A DNA stretch of 41,599 nt from Verrucomicrobiales bacterium (GTDB lineage: Bacteria > Verrucomicrobiota > Verrucomicrobiia > Verrucomicrobiales > DEV007): the NCBI GenBank assembly GCA_030730365.1, contig JANQVJ010000069.1, forward strand, positions 16,945 to 58,543. The letters are read 5' to 3'. A program made the position numbers and the translations under genes. Shown here one piece after another: positions 1 to 8,469 of this stretch. The number at the start of each line of letters is the position of its first letter. The first letter of the stretch is position 1. The notes beneath the pieces are model-generated. The model was given only the letters and a program-made list of their open reading frames with translations. It ran no database searches and was not told where the DNA came from.

Positions 1-55
1 GTGACACCTTCTTGCGTCGGTCCTGCGAGGACGAAACTCTCACGAGTCTCGCTAC
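1..55. repeat. Palindromic interspersed repeat, copy 1 (cut by window start)
   Basis: These 55 bases are identical to the last 55 bases of the copy at 79-145. The outer left arm (GTAGCGAAGGTG in the complete copy) lies outside the window. The right arm ends CTCACGAGTCTCGCTAC. A related, shorter copy is at 17679-17731. No protein is supported here despite an open frame. Confidence 0.85.
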
Positions 56-78
56 TTCTGACGCGTCCGAATAAGAGC

Positions 79-145
79 GTAGCGAAGGTGGTGACACCTT
101 CTTGCGTCGGTCCTGCGAGGACGAAACTCTCACGAGTCTCGCTAC
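79..145. repeat. Palindromic interspersed repeat, copy 2 (complete)
   Basis: The element starts GTAGCGAAGGTGGTGA and ends TCACGAGTCTCGCTAC, so its ends form an imperfect inverted repeat. The apical part holds a second small hairpin, GTCC-TGCGA-GGAC. The copy at 17679-17731 has nearly the same two arms but a shorter apex, which suggests a REP-like or MITE-like family that varies in the loop. It encodes no recognisable protein. Confidence 0.85.
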
Positions 146-230
146 CTCGGGGCACAGCGAAGATCGGTGATACTTTCGATTTGCCTCCTGGGAATATAAC
201 CGGCACTGGCGTCAATAGGGTTGTGTCAGC

Positions 231-249
231 GACTCAACAGGGTTGAGTC
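231..249. other. Short perfect hairpin upstream of the first gene
   Basis: GACTCAAC and GTTGAGTC form an 8-bp perfect stem around a 3-nt loop (AGG), 28 bases before the ATG at 278. No T-run follows, so it is not a typical terminator. It could act in the leader of the downstream mRNA or be part of the neighbouring repeat patch. Confidence 0.4.
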
Positions 250-277
250 GGGTCGAGAAATTCGCTAAACCGATTCC

Positions 278-1822
278 ATGGACCGAATCAAGATCGCTTG
301 CTCTCTTCTCCAACTCGCCCTGCCGCTGAGCCTCTTTGCTGCCGAGGTCACGGATATCGGGACACGCCGGGAGCTCTTTGTCGAAGACACCCTGATCGAA
401 ACGATTTCGGGGAATGCCCGTCTCGAGTTGCATCATCCCGAGGCTCGCGAGATCGCTCTCGAGCATGATGCGGCGTGGGAGGGCACGGGGAGCGGCTACC
501 ACAGTATCTTCCGCGACGGCGACATTTACCGCATGTATTACAAGGCGTGGCACCTCGAGGTCGGCGAAGGTCGGGTCAACACAGGGACGCATCCTCTCTT
601 CTGCTGTTATGCGGAGAGCGATGACGGCATCACCTGGCGCAAGCCCGCGCTGGGGCTGGTCGAATTTGCCGGTTCAAAGGAAAATAACATCGTCCTCGCT
701 CCCGAGGAGTTTGAGAAAGTGAAATCCGATCCGGGGCATCCGGCGGTGTTCAGGGACGAGAATCCCGCCTGTCCGTCCGAGGCGAAATACAAGGCCATCA
801 TCCGATCGGAGAAACCGCACGGACTACTCCTTTTCCAATCCCCCGACGGGCTGAATTGGTCGCTCGCGCATCCCGAACCTATCATCACGGAGGGGGCCTT
901 CGATTCCCAAAATCTCGCTTTCTACGATCCTAACATTCAGGCTTACCGCGCCTACTGGCGCACTTTCACGGGCGGCCGGACGGATGGCGAGGAGTGGAAG
1001 CCCTCGGGAGTGCGGGCGATCCGGACGGCGGTTTCAAAAGATCTGGTGCACTGGGAACCCTGGCAGGATCTGGCCTACATGGATTCGCCCGAAGAGGAAC
1101 TCTACACGAACGGCGTGAAACCCTACCATCGCGCTCCTCACCTCCTCCTCGGCTTCCCGACGCGCTATCTCGATCGCGGCTGGAGCGAGTCGATGAAGTC
1201 GTTGCCGGAAAAGGATCACCGCGAGGCGAGGGCGGCGGCCAGTCCGCGCTACGGGACGGCGATCACCGAGGGACTCTTCATGGCGAGTCGTGACGGGGTC
1301 ACCTTCAAGCGCTGGAACGAGGCCTTTCTTCGTCCCGGGATCGAGCGGGAGGGGTCGTGGAACTACGGGCATCAGTATCCCGCCTGGCATGTGGTCGAGA
1401 CGAAGGGCACCCTCGAGGGCGCGCCGAACGAACTCTCGTTTTACGCGACGGAGAGCTACTGGACCGGGAAGAGTAGCCTGCTGCGTCGCTATGCCCTACG
1501 ACTCGACGGATTTATCTCGGTGACGGCGCCGATGTCGGGCGGGGAGCTGCTCACGAAACCGATCCGATTTTCGGGCAAGTCGCTCGCGTTGAATTTTGCC
1601 TCATCCGCCGCCGGCGGGATCCGCGTGGAGATCGCCGACGAGGAGGGGAAGTCACTCCCGGGCTATGCGCTCAACGACTGTCCGCCTGTCTTCGGCGATG
1701 CCCACGCGCGCGTCGTGACGTGGAAAGGCGGCGCCGATCTTTCCGCCCTCGCGGGGAAGGCGGTGCGGCTGCGCTTTGAGATGAAAGACGCCGACCTCTT
1801 TGCCTATCGTTTTGCGGAGTGA
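278..1822 (+). CDS. Secreted GH32-like five-bladed beta-propeller protein
   Basis: A 514-residue protein with an N-terminal signal peptide (hydrophobic residues about 7-21, probable cleavage after LFAA). The body has the repeated Asp/Trp/Tyr-rich strands of the glycoside hydrolase 32/43-like propeller superfamily, such as DGDIYRMYYKAWH near residue 80 and AESDDGITWRKPALGLVEF near 112. This form is common in Planctomycetes and Verrucomicrobia, where it is usually annotated only as hypothetical or GH32-like. The C-terminal region (about 410-514) looks like a beta-sandwich accessory domain. Expected role: binding or hydrolysis of extracellular or periplasmic carbohydrate. Substrate and catalytic acids cannot be assigned from sequence alone. 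It stands alone and faces a convergent thioredoxin-fold gene. Confidence 0.75.
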   Translation: MDRIKIACSLLQLALPLSLFAAEVTDIGTRRELFVEDTLIETISGNARLELHHPEAREIALEHDAAWEGTGSGYHSIFRDGDIYRMYYKAWHLEVGEGRVNTGTHPLFCCYAESDDGITWRKPALGLVEFAGSKENNIVLAPEEFEKVKSDPGHPAVFRDENPACPSEAKYKAIIRSEKPHGLLLFQSPDGLNWSLAHPEPIITEGAFDSQNLAFYDPNIQAYRAYWRTFTGGRTDGEEWKPSGVRAIRTAVSKDLVHWEPWQDLAYMDSPEEELYTNGVKPYHRAPHLLLGFPTRYLDRGWSESMKSLPEKDHREARAAASPRYGTAITEGLFMASRDGVTFKRWNEAFLRPGIEREGSWNYGHQYPAWHVVETKGTLEGAPNELSFYATESYWTGKSSLLRRYALRLDGFISVTAPMSGGELLTKPIRFSGKSLALNFASSAAGGIRVEIADEEGKSLPGYALNDCPPVFGDAHARVVTWKGGADLSALAGKAVRLRFEMKDADLFAYRFAE

Positions 1823-1920
1823 GGCCCCGTCTCCGCCCCGTCGGTTAAGCGCGTGCCGCCTGCGGATGGGCGCTCGATTTTTCGGAATCACGCTGACTGA
1901 TTAACGGCGCGTCGCCGGGC

Positions 1921-2481
1921 TCACTCGACGGGGAGACCGGCGAGCAGCTTCTCGAAGCCTTTGACCGCTTCTTCTTCATTGAGGAGGGAACCGTTGTATT
2001 CGACGATGCCCTTGCGATCAATGATGACCCACCAGGGAGTGCCACGAGGTTTGTAAGCGCCGCTGATGCCGGGAAACTCGGGGGCCTTGATGTTGTGACC
2101 GAAGGGGATATCGAGCGCAAACTTCTTCGCCGTGACCCTGAGCTTGTCCGGCGTGTTATCGAGAAACCCCTCGAAGGCCGTCTGGATCGCGAGGAAGACG
2201 ATCTCGTCGTTGCCCTTGTAGCGCTCGACCAAATTCTTCAGGACGGGTAGTTCACGCTCCTGCGAGGCTTTGCACCAGTGCTGGAAAAAGAGCATCACGA
2301 TGACCTTGCCTTGATAGTCCGTCAGCTCGAGTTCCTTTTTGCCTTCGGGTAACTGGTGCCAGGTGCTGATGTTGATGAGAGGAGCCTTCTGGCCTTCAAT
2401 GCCCTTCTGGAGCTCCTGTGCGTTGAGCGCGAGGGGAGTCAGGATGGTTGCGAGAATGAGGAGAAAACGTCGGGTGTTCAT
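1921..2481 (-). CDS. Exported thioredoxin-fold (AhpC/TSA or TlpA-like) protein, single-cysteine motif
   Basis: A 186-residue protein with a signal peptide (MNTRRFLLILATILTPLALNA). The thioredoxin-like fold is indicated by GQKAPLINI, KVIVMLFFQHWCKAS and the cis-Pro loop GTPWWVIIDRKG. In TlpA/ResA proteins the active site is CxxC. Here only the first cysteine (C70) is present and the second is serine (S73), so a dithiol oxidoreductase reaction is unlikely. A peroxiredoxin-like or monothiol role is possible, but no resolving cysteine is visible. It is transcribed divergently from the DUF1080 gene at 2570 and convergently with the propeller gene. Confidence 0.75.
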   Translation of the reverse strand: MNTRRFLLILATILTPLALNAQELQKGIEGQKAPLINISTWHQLPEGKKELELTDYQGKVIVMLFFQHWCKASQERELPVLKNLVERYKGNDEIVFLAIQTAFEGFLDNTPDKLRVTAKKFALDIPFGHNIKAPEFPGISGAYKPRGTPWWVIIDRKGIVEYNGSLLNEEEAVKGFEKLLAGLPVE

Positions 2482-2569
2482 TATCTTTCGTTTAAACGGG
2501 GTGATTCGTTAGAAGAGAGCACATTATTGCGGGCTTGCGGCGGAAATTTTGTCCGCTATTCTGGGCAGG

Positions 2570-3217
2570 ATGAAATTACTTTCCATACTTCTACTTGTGC
2601 TTTCCACTTCTCTCTCTACGGCCCGGGCCGGACATCCTGAGAAAAATGCGGAGGGTTTTGTCACAATCTTCGACGGGAAAGACCTCTCCTCCGTCGTCAC
2701 CGAAGGGAACTGGCAGATCCAGGGAGACGGTTCTCTCGCCCTGGTTCCGCGGGAAGGGGAGTCGGGGTGGAAGCGCTATCACCACTACCTTTGGATTAAG
2801 GAAAAATACGCTGATTTTACTTTCGATTTCGAATACAAACACGGTCCCGGCGGCAACTCGGGGCTCTACTTCCGCTGCGCTGATCAGGTCGATCCGACCC
2901 TGAGCGGATTCGAAGTCCAGATCCTCGACTCCCTTGGCAAGCCCGATGCCGAAATGGGACACCATGACAATGGAGGCATCATCAAGACCAAGGGGGCCAC
3001 GAAAAATATGAGCAAGCCCGCCGGCGAGTGGAACCGCATGACCGTGACGATGAAGGGAAGCCAACTCACCGTCGTCCTCAATGGCGAGACCATCCACGAC
3101 CTCGATCTCGCCGCCGCGAAAGAAGCCGGAAAAAATCTCCCGGCCGAGGGTTACCTTTCGATTCAGGATCATGGCGAGTTGTTCAGCGTCCGGAACCTCC
3201 AGGTGAAACGCCTTTAA
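2570..3217 (+). CDS. Secreted DUF1080 (3-keto-disaccharide hydrolase-like) protein
   Basis: A 215-residue protein that starts with a clear signal peptide (MKLLSILLLVLSTSLSTARA). The start at 2570 was chosen because an upstream in-frame ATG at 2549 would put seven residues before the signal peptide. It carries the DUF1080 hallmarks FDGKDLS, an NSGLYFRC segment, GFEVQILD, and a C-terminal RNLQVKRL strand. The fold is a concanavalin-like jelly roll. Some members cleave 3-keto-glycosides, and the family is greatly expanded in Planctomycetes and Verrucomicrobia. The substrate is unknown. A cytochrome P450 gene follows 23 bases later and may be co-transcribed. Confidence 0.85.
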   Translation: MKLLSILLLVLSTSLSTARAGHPEKNAEGFVTIFDGKDLSSVVTEGNWQIQGDGSLALVPREGESGWKRYHHYLWIKEKYADFTFDFEYKHGPGGNSGLYFRCADQVDPTLSGFEVQILDSLGKPDAEMGHHDNGGIIKTKGATKNMSKPAGEWNRMTVTMKGSQLTVVLNGETIHDLDLAAAKEAGKNLPAEGYLSIQDHGELFSVRNLQVKRL

Positions 3218-3240
3218 CTTTTCACTGCCTCTTTACGCAG

Positions 3241-4380
3241 ATGAAACCCGAGATCGATCCCTTTCGCGAACCCCGGAACGAATCCGGGATGCTTCAGTGC
3301 GTTTTTAATGGCGAAAAAATCCCCATGATCTTGCGCCATGGTGACGTGCGGCAGGCCGCGAAAGACTGGCAGACTTATAGCTCTGACGCCCCCTTCCGCG
3401 TCCCGATTCCGTCCGAAGAGGATGTGCGCACGATGCGCCAGCTCCCCATCGAGACGAATCCGCCCGAGCACGCTGAGTACCGTGCCCTCGTCGAGCCATT
3501 CTTTCGTCGGGCCAAGGACCCTGACATGATCGCCCGGGTCGAGGCGCTCATCTCCGGACTTCTCAACGAAGCAATCTCGCGCGACTCTCTCGAGATCGTG
3601 AATGATTTCGCCCTTCCGCTGCAATCCCGTGCCCTCACCTACCTGCTCAACGTCCCCGAGACCGAGGCTGACATCTGGATAGGGTGGGGGATTCACGTCT
3701 TCCGCGTCAGTGGTGGCGTGAAAAAAGGGATCGCTCTCGAGGAGTATCTCCACGCTCAGTTTGACCGTGCCGAGGCTGATCCCGGAGAGGATTTTTTCAG
3801 CGCGCTCACGCAGGCGATCTATCAGGGGCGAGGGCTCACCCGGGAGGAGATGATGGGCTTCGCCAATCTCGCCTTCGCGGGTGGACGCGACACCATTATT
3901 CACACCGTCTCCTCTGTCTTCGCCTACCTGGCGAGGAATCCGGCGGCTCTCGAATTCCTGCGCGAAGACCCGGGGCGCATCACCCACGCAAGTGAGGAAT
4001 TCTTTCGCGTCTTCATGCCGCTCACCCATCTCGGGCGTGTCTGTCCGGTCGAGACCGATGTTCACGGTGTCACCGTCGCCGCCGGCGAGCGGATCTCGCT
4101 CTGCTGGGCCTCCGCGAACCGCGATGAGACGGTCTTCAAAGCACCCGAAGAAATCCGCCTCGACCGCAAGCCCAACCCGCACCTCTCCTTCGGCTTCGGC
4201 ACCCACCTCTGCCTCGGTGCTTCGCATGCGCGACTCCTTGTGCGCACTTTGTTGCACCGATGTGTCGAGATGATTGGGAGCATCACCGAGCTGGCGTCAG
4301 AGGACCGGGTTGAGAAAGAGGAAGGCTATCAGCGGATTCTGGGCTTCGAATCGCTAGAGGTGAAAGTGACGGGGAGGTAA
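3241..4380 (+). CDS. Cytochrome P450
   Basis: A 379-residue soluble bacterial-type P450. The heme-binding loop FGFGTHLCLG contains the proximal thiolate C324. The I-helix oxygen-activation motif is AGGRDT (D217-T218), and the K-helix ExxR is E253-x-x-R256. These are all the diagnostic P450 elements, at normal spacing. The start ATG at 3241 fits the usual length of the family; the frame is open further upstream but that overlaps the DUF1080 gene. Redox partners (ferredoxin, ferredoxin reductase) are not seen nearby. The substrate cannot be told. The lack of a membrane anchor indicates a cytoplasmic enzyme. Confidence 0.92.
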   Translation: MKPEIDPFREPRNESGMLQCVFNGEKIPMILRHGDVRQAAKDWQTYSSDAPFRVPIPSEEDVRTMRQLPIETNPPEHAEYRALVEPFFRRAKDPDMIARVEALISGLLNEAISRDSLEIVNDFALPLQSRALTYLLNVPETEADIWIGWGIHVFRVSGGVKKGIALEEYLHAQFDRAEADPGEDFFSALTQAIYQGRGLTREEMMGFANLAFAGGRDTIIHTVSSVFAYLARNPAALEFLREDPGRITHASEEFFRVFMPLTHLGRVCPVETDVHGVTVAAGERISLCWASANRDETVFKAPEEIRLDRKPNPHLSFGFGTHLCLGASHARLLVRTLLHRCVEMIGSITELASEDRVEKEEGYQRILGFESLEVKVTGR

Positions 4381-4584
4381 CCCTTTTTAATTGGGGATTT
4401 AACCCTTTACTTATGCACTGCGGTTCCGGCCGCGCCCGGCTCCTCACCCTCACGGCCGCGCCCGAGCCGGCCCCGCTGCGGTGCGGGGCTCCTGAGGGGG
4501 GGCTCAATGAGCAGGGGAAATTGGCGATTGCGAAATGAGGATTCGTCGGCACCTTACCCTTTGAACGTTTTCCCCCTTTTGCCT
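4381..4584. other. GC-rich intergenic region with short direct and inverted repeats
   Basis: This stretch holds two near-identical motifs, GGCCGCGCCCGGCTC and GGCCGCGCCCGAGCC. It also has a strong hairpin, CCCCGC-TGCGGT-GCGGGG, near 4473-4490. No T-run follows the hairpin. The open frame running into rsfS from 4507 covers part of it but shows no conserved residues. Confidence 0.5.
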
Positions 4585-4959
4585 GTGCCTGATTCCCTTA
4601 CCATTGCCAAAACCTGCGCCCAGTGTGCGGATGACATTCAGGCGGAGGAGATCGTTGTGCTCGATCTCCGCGGGATCTCCTCGATCGCCGACTATTTCGT
4701 GATCTGCACGGCGACGTCGGTGCCGCACTTGAAGGCCGTGAATCGTGACATCCGGGGCAAGGCCGAGGAAATAATCGGGGAAAAGCCACGCTCCGGCGAG
4801 GGCGATCCGGCGAGTCTCTGGATGGTCCTCGACTACGTCGATGTCATCGTGCATATTTTCCACTCCCAGATCCGTGATCTCTATAGTCTCGAAGATCTTT
4901 GGTCGGATGCGCCCCACGTGCCGCTCGATTTTCTGACCCCGCCGCCCGCGAAAAAATAA
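4585..4959 (+). CDS. rsfS: Ribosomal silencing factor RsfS
   Basis: RsfS binds ribosomal protein uL14 on the large subunit and blocks subunit joining when nutrients are scarce. The protein has the family core EEIVVLDLRGISSIADYFVI, then LWMVLDYVDVIVHIF and the terminal YSLEDLWSDAP. The start is uncertain. GTG at 4585 gives 124 residues, in the usual size range. TTG at 4561 or ATG at 4507 would add 8 or 26 residues without family similarity, and no clear ribosome binding site is visible before any of them. It is followed after 17 bases by cinA, probably in the same transcript. Confidence 0.9.
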   Translation: MPDSLTIAKTCAQCADDIQAEEIVVLDLRGISSIADYFVICTATSVPHLKAVNRDIRGKAEEIIGEKPRSGEGDPASLWMVLDYVDVIVHIFHSQIRDLYSLEDLWSDAPHVPLDFLTPPPAKK

Positions 4960-4976
4960 GTCAGGACTTGAATCGC

Positions 4977-6221
4977 ATGCGCATCGAAGTGGTCAACACG
5001 GGCAGTGAGCTGCTCCTCGGGAAGGTCATCAACACCCACGCCGGCTACTTCGGGCAAGAGCTCTTCAAGCTCGGTCTCCGCATCCAGCGCCAGACCACAA
5101 TCCCTGACGGGGACGACATTCGCGTCGTCCTTAGCGAGGCTTTCCCCCGGTGTGATGTCATCCTCATTACCGGCGGTCTGGGTCCTACCAGCGACGACAT
5201 CACTCGTGAGGTCGTCGCAGAGATGCTGGGTCGTTCACTAAGGCTCGATCAGTCCATCCTCGACATGATCACTGAAATGTTCCGGCGCCGCGGGCTGAAG
5301 CAGAATCGATCAAATGATCGCCAGGCCATGGTGCCCGAGGGGGCGCTCGTCCTCGACAATCCGAACGGTACCGCTCCCGGTCTCTATCTGCCCGCCGACC
5401 CTCTGGCGGGATCGCCCCACTTGTTTCTCCTCCCGGGACCTCCGCGCGAATTGAAGCCGATGTATGAGCGCCTCGTCGGTCCTGCCATCGCCGCGCTTCT
5501 GAGTGCTGATCAGGAGCGGCCGGAGTGGCTCAATTTTAAGATTTTTGGGGTGGGGGAGTCCTCTCTCGCCTCGGCCTTGGAGCCGGACTTTGAAAAAATT
5601 CCTGACCTCGAAGTCGGGTATTGCGCACGGCTTGGTGAAGTCGATCTGCGCCTTATCGGGGCACCCTCTGCAGTGAAGAAGGGGGCAGAGCTCGTTCGTG
5701 CCGGATTCGCCCGCGAGATCGTGACAGAGTCCGAGGATGCGATCGAGCAGGTCATTCTTGCACTGCTGCTCGGACGCGGCGAAACCGTTTCGACAGCCGA
5801 GAGCTGCACCGGCGGATATCTTGCGAGCACGATTACTGACGTGCCCGGTTCGAGCGGGATCTTTCAGCGGGGCTATGTGACCTATTCGAACGAGGCCAAA
5901 ACGGAGATCCTCGGGGTGCCGGTCGCGATCCTCGAAGTGCACGGTGCCGTCAGCAACGAGACCGTCGAGGCGATGGCTGCCGGATGCCTCGCCGCGAGCG
6001 GTGCCGACCACGCCATCTCCGTCAGTGGCATTGCGGGACCCGGTGGCGGCAGTGAGGCCAAGCCGGTCGGGACGGTCCACATCGCGATCGCCTCGAAGCA
6101 GGGCGGGATTTTTTCAAAACGTTATTTCTTCCCTGTGGAGCGGATAAGTTTTAAAATGCGCGTCACCCGGCAGGCCCTCGATCTGTTGCGGAGAAGACTC
6201 CTTGGCTTCCCGCTCGATTAA
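4977..6221 (+). CDS. cinA: CinA-family protein (molybdopterin-binding domain plus NMN amidohydrolase domain)
   Basis: A 414-residue two-domain CinA. The N-terminal MoCF-like domain shows NTGSELLLGKVINTHAGY and the ITGGLGPTSDDITRE loop, linked in other species to ADP-ribose pyrophosphatase activity. The C-terminal PncC domain shows VSTAESCTGGYLAST, GYVTYSNEAK and SGIAGPGGG, typical of nicotinamide-mononucleotide deamidase used in NAD salvage. ATG 4977 was chosen because the conserved RIEVVNTGSELL begins right after it; upstream codons overlap rsfS. It is the full family length. Confidence 0.95.
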   Translation: MRIEVVNTGSELLLGKVINTHAGYFGQELFKLGLRIQRQTTIPDGDDIRVVLSEAFPRCDVILITGGLGPTSDDITREVVAEMLGRSLRLDQSILDMITEMFRRRGLKQNRSNDRQAMVPEGALVLDNPNGTAPGLYLPADPLAGSPHLFLLPGPPRELKPMYERLVGPAIAALLSADQERPEWLNFKIFGVGESSLASALEPDFEKIPDLEVGYCARLGEVDLRLIGAPSAVKKGAELVRAGFAREIVTESEDAIEQVILALLLGRGETVSTAESCTGGYLASTITDVPGSSGIFQRGYVTYSNEAKTEILGVPVAILEVHGAVSNETVEAMAAGCLAASGADHAISVSGIAGPGGGSEAKPVGTVHIAIASKQGGIFSKRYFFPVERISFKMRVTRQALDLLRRRLLGFPLD

Positions 6222-6241
6222 TGGTTTCTTTTGGTGTAGTT

Positions 6242-6270
6242 TTCCGGGCGAATCCGGAAGACCTTTTTTT
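6242..6270 (+). terminator. Candidate terminator after cinA
   Basis: TTCCGG and CCGGAA form a 6-bp stem with a 6-nt loop. After a 4-base gap a run of seven T follows (6264-6270). The stem is short and the T-run is offset, so this is a weak terminator candidate. Confidence 0.4.
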
Positions 6271-6313
6271 CCGGTTCGTATTCGGGTAACTAACCGAAAC
6301 TGAGAGACTTGAA

Positions 6314-8467
6314 ATGGACAGGGTGCATCAGGGCAACCGAAGACGGCAAATCAGGAGCGGACCTCGTGGAGTCACGGCGCTCCTCATCGGGTTTCTGCTG
6401 TTCTTTTCGCTGCCTGCCGCAGCTCAGCTTTTCAATGGAGGGGGGCTCTTTAACAAAAAGACCGAAGCCCCGCGTGCCCAGAGCGAAGACGAGATTGGTG
6501 TTCCGGTTCCGGTAACCGGCCGCGTCGAGGCGCTCAAGGGCCATGAGGTTCAGTTCGAAATTCGCGCCGAGTCAAAGACGCCCGGGGCAACCGTCGAATT
6601 TTTGATCCGCGCCTTTCCCTCGGCAGGTAAAATCGTCTCGATGGTGAGCAAACCCAACGAGCGCAACAAGGCCATCGTAACCTACTACGCCGACCCTTCC
6701 TCCAGCGCGACAGCCGACGCTTTCGCCTTTGCGGCACGCTATCGCGGGGGGCGTTACTCGGCGGAGATGCGCTACGATATTGATCTCGTCGATCTGAACA
6801 CCGAAATCCAGGCACCTTCCGAGATCGACTTCGGCGAGGTCCTGGTCGGGGGTGAGGCGGTGCTCGACATCACGATTCGGAACCTCGGAAATGGCTCGAT
6901 GGAGCGACAGGTCTTCCTCACGCCTCCATGGCATCTTATCGATCCGGTGGATGGCAAAGTCAGTATCGGTCCGCGCGGGGGCCGGGTTCTAAAGGTCGCT
7001 TTCCGGCCCGAGTTGGTGGGTGAGACGAGCTATTTTCTTAGCTTCAGCCGCAGCAAAGAGGGCACCACAAAACTGCTTGGCAAGGGCGGTGATCCTTTTC
7101 AGCTCGTGAGCGAGTCGCTCGAACTCATTGTCGACGAGGGGAGCGGTGCCCGCCGTGGCGAGATTGAATTGCTCAACCCGGGGGGCAAACCGGTCATGGT
7201 CGAGGCCCGTGCCAGCACCCGTTTGCAAAACGGTCTCCTCGAAGCTTATCTGCTCGCTCCCGGGAAAACGACAAAGGTTCCCGTCGGTCTCGGTGCGACG
7301 GATACGGCCCCGTTTGACGGAACAGTGCAATTCCTCCTCGCGAACGGGTATTCGAAGAGTGTTCGTGTCTTTGCCCCGGTCGTTCCCGCCCGCGTCGAGG
7401 TCAGCGTGCCCAATGCGATCAGCTCAGAAGTGATTAATTTCGGCAAGGTCGAGGCCGGTCGCTCGACTGAGCGGGGGATTATCATCACGAATCGCGGAGG
7501 TGTCGCCGTGCCTCTCGAGTTCCACATCCCCGAACCTTTCAGGCTGCTTACCAATCCCGGTCCGCAACTCGGGCCCCTTTCAGAGGTGGCGATTTCCATT
7601 GGTGCCTTTCCCGCCTCTCCGTCGCGCGGCCCGGTCGATGTGACGATGAATGTCTTCGCCAATGACCAGACCGTTCCGGTGCGTCTCCTTGCCAATGTCG
7701 TGGCCCCGACCGGCGCCGCTCCCCGCGCCAGTGCTCAGCAAGGATCAAACCTCCCGTCCAAGACGATGCGTCTGGCCTCGTCCACGCCACTCGTTGCGGC
7801 AACTTCTGCGCCTGAGGGCGGCGAGCCAGATTCCCTCGTGGGCACTGCACCGGTTAGTGTCACCCCGCCGACCTCCGTCGGCTCAGCCCAGCGCCCTGCT
7901 GATTCCGCGGACATCGATGATGACTGGCTCGCTGAAAACGATCCGACCCTCCCGCATGCGGAGATCAGTCCGCTCGGATTTGTCAGCAAGTCCATCGTCG
8001 AGCGCACTATCGATCCCGCCCTGCGTCGGCCCGAGGATCTCTCTGTCTTCGGAGTCGAGAGCGATTCTATCATGATCGGCTGGACGGCGCCGCGGGATAC
8101 TGGCCCGGCTACCTTTGAGGTGGAGGTGAGGGGATTGTTTGTGGATTCTGCCTCGGGCACTCCCCAGAGCGTCTGGGTGCCCTATCCGGCAGTGAAAATC
8201 GATCGCATCGATAGGCTTATAAAGGCGGAGATCGAGAATCTGAATCCGGCGAGCCGATATGAATTCCGCGTCATCCTCACGACCGAGGATGGTCGCAGCT
8301 CTCCTCCGTCCGAGGCCCTCACCGCCCAGACCGAGTTGCCGATGGACTGGACCTACCTCTACGTTTTCCTTGGGCTTGCGCTATTGGTCCTGATCGGGCT
8401 GGCTACCGCGAAGATCATTCGCGATCGTCGTCCCGAGGTCTGCCAGACCCAGTATGTCGATGTTTGA
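6314..8467 (+). CDS. Membrane-anchored protein with ASH/HYDIN-type and fibronectin III domains
   Basis: A 717-residue protein. An N-terminal hydrophobic segment (about 20-38) is a signal peptide or anchor after a basic start. Two immunoglobulin-like ASH/HYDIN-type domains are suggested by IDFGEVLVGGEAVLDITIRN (near residue 170) and INFGKVEAGRSTERGIIITN (near 373). A low-complexity, Ser/Pro/Ala-rich linker covers about 470-560. A fibronectin III domain lies at about 580-675 (SIMIGWTAPRDTGPATFEVEV, then SRYEFRVILTTEDG). A single membrane helix at about 680-700 and a short basic cytoplasmic tail end the protein. The bulk is expected in the periplasm. No enzymatic motif is seen. A structural or protein-binding role at the envelope is an inference. 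Confidence 0.7.
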   Translation: MDRVHQGNRRRQIRSGPRGVTALLIGFLLFFSLPAAAQLFNGGGLFNKKTEAPRAQSEDEIGVPVPVTGRVEALKGHEVQFEIRAESKTPGATVEFLIRAFPSAGKIVSMVSKPNERNKAIVTYYADPSSSATADAFAFAARYRGGRYSAEMRYDIDLVDLNTEIQAPSEIDFGEVLVGGEAVLDITIRNLGNGSMERQVFLTPPWHLIDPVDGKVSIGPRGGRVLKVAFRPELVGETSYFLSFSRSKEGTTKLLGKGGDPFQLVSESLELIVDEGSGARRGEIELLNPGGKPVMVEARASTRLQNGLLEAYLLAPGKTTKVPVGLGATDTAPFDGTVQFLLANGYSKSVRVFAPVVPARVEVSVPNAISSEVINFGKVEAGRSTERGIIITNRGGVAVPLEFHIPEPFRLLTNPGPQLGPLSEVAISIGAFPASPSRGPVDVTMNVFANDQTVPVRLLANVVAPTGAAPRASAQQGSNLPSKTMRLASSTPLVAATSAPEGGEPDSLVGTAPVSVTPPTSVGSAQRPADSADIDDDWLAENDPTLPHAEISPLGFVSKSIVERTIDPALRRPEDLSVFGVESDSIMIGWTAPRDTGPATFEVEVRGLFVDSASGTPQSVWVPYPAVKIDRIDRLIKAEIENLNPASRYEFRVILTTEDGRSSPPSEALTAQTELPMDWTYLYVFLGLALLVLIGLATAKIIRDRRPEVCQTQYVDV

Positions 8468-8469
8468 GG

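Noticed and set aside
1..246. 81-codon frame over the first repeats
   Set aside because: The peptide simply repeats because the DNA is repeated, and there is no ribosome binding site or conserved domain.
3214..4257. 347-codon minus-strand frame opposite the P450 gene
   Set aside because: It is a mirror of a strongly supported P450 with all family motifs. Long antisense frames are common in GC-rich DNA.
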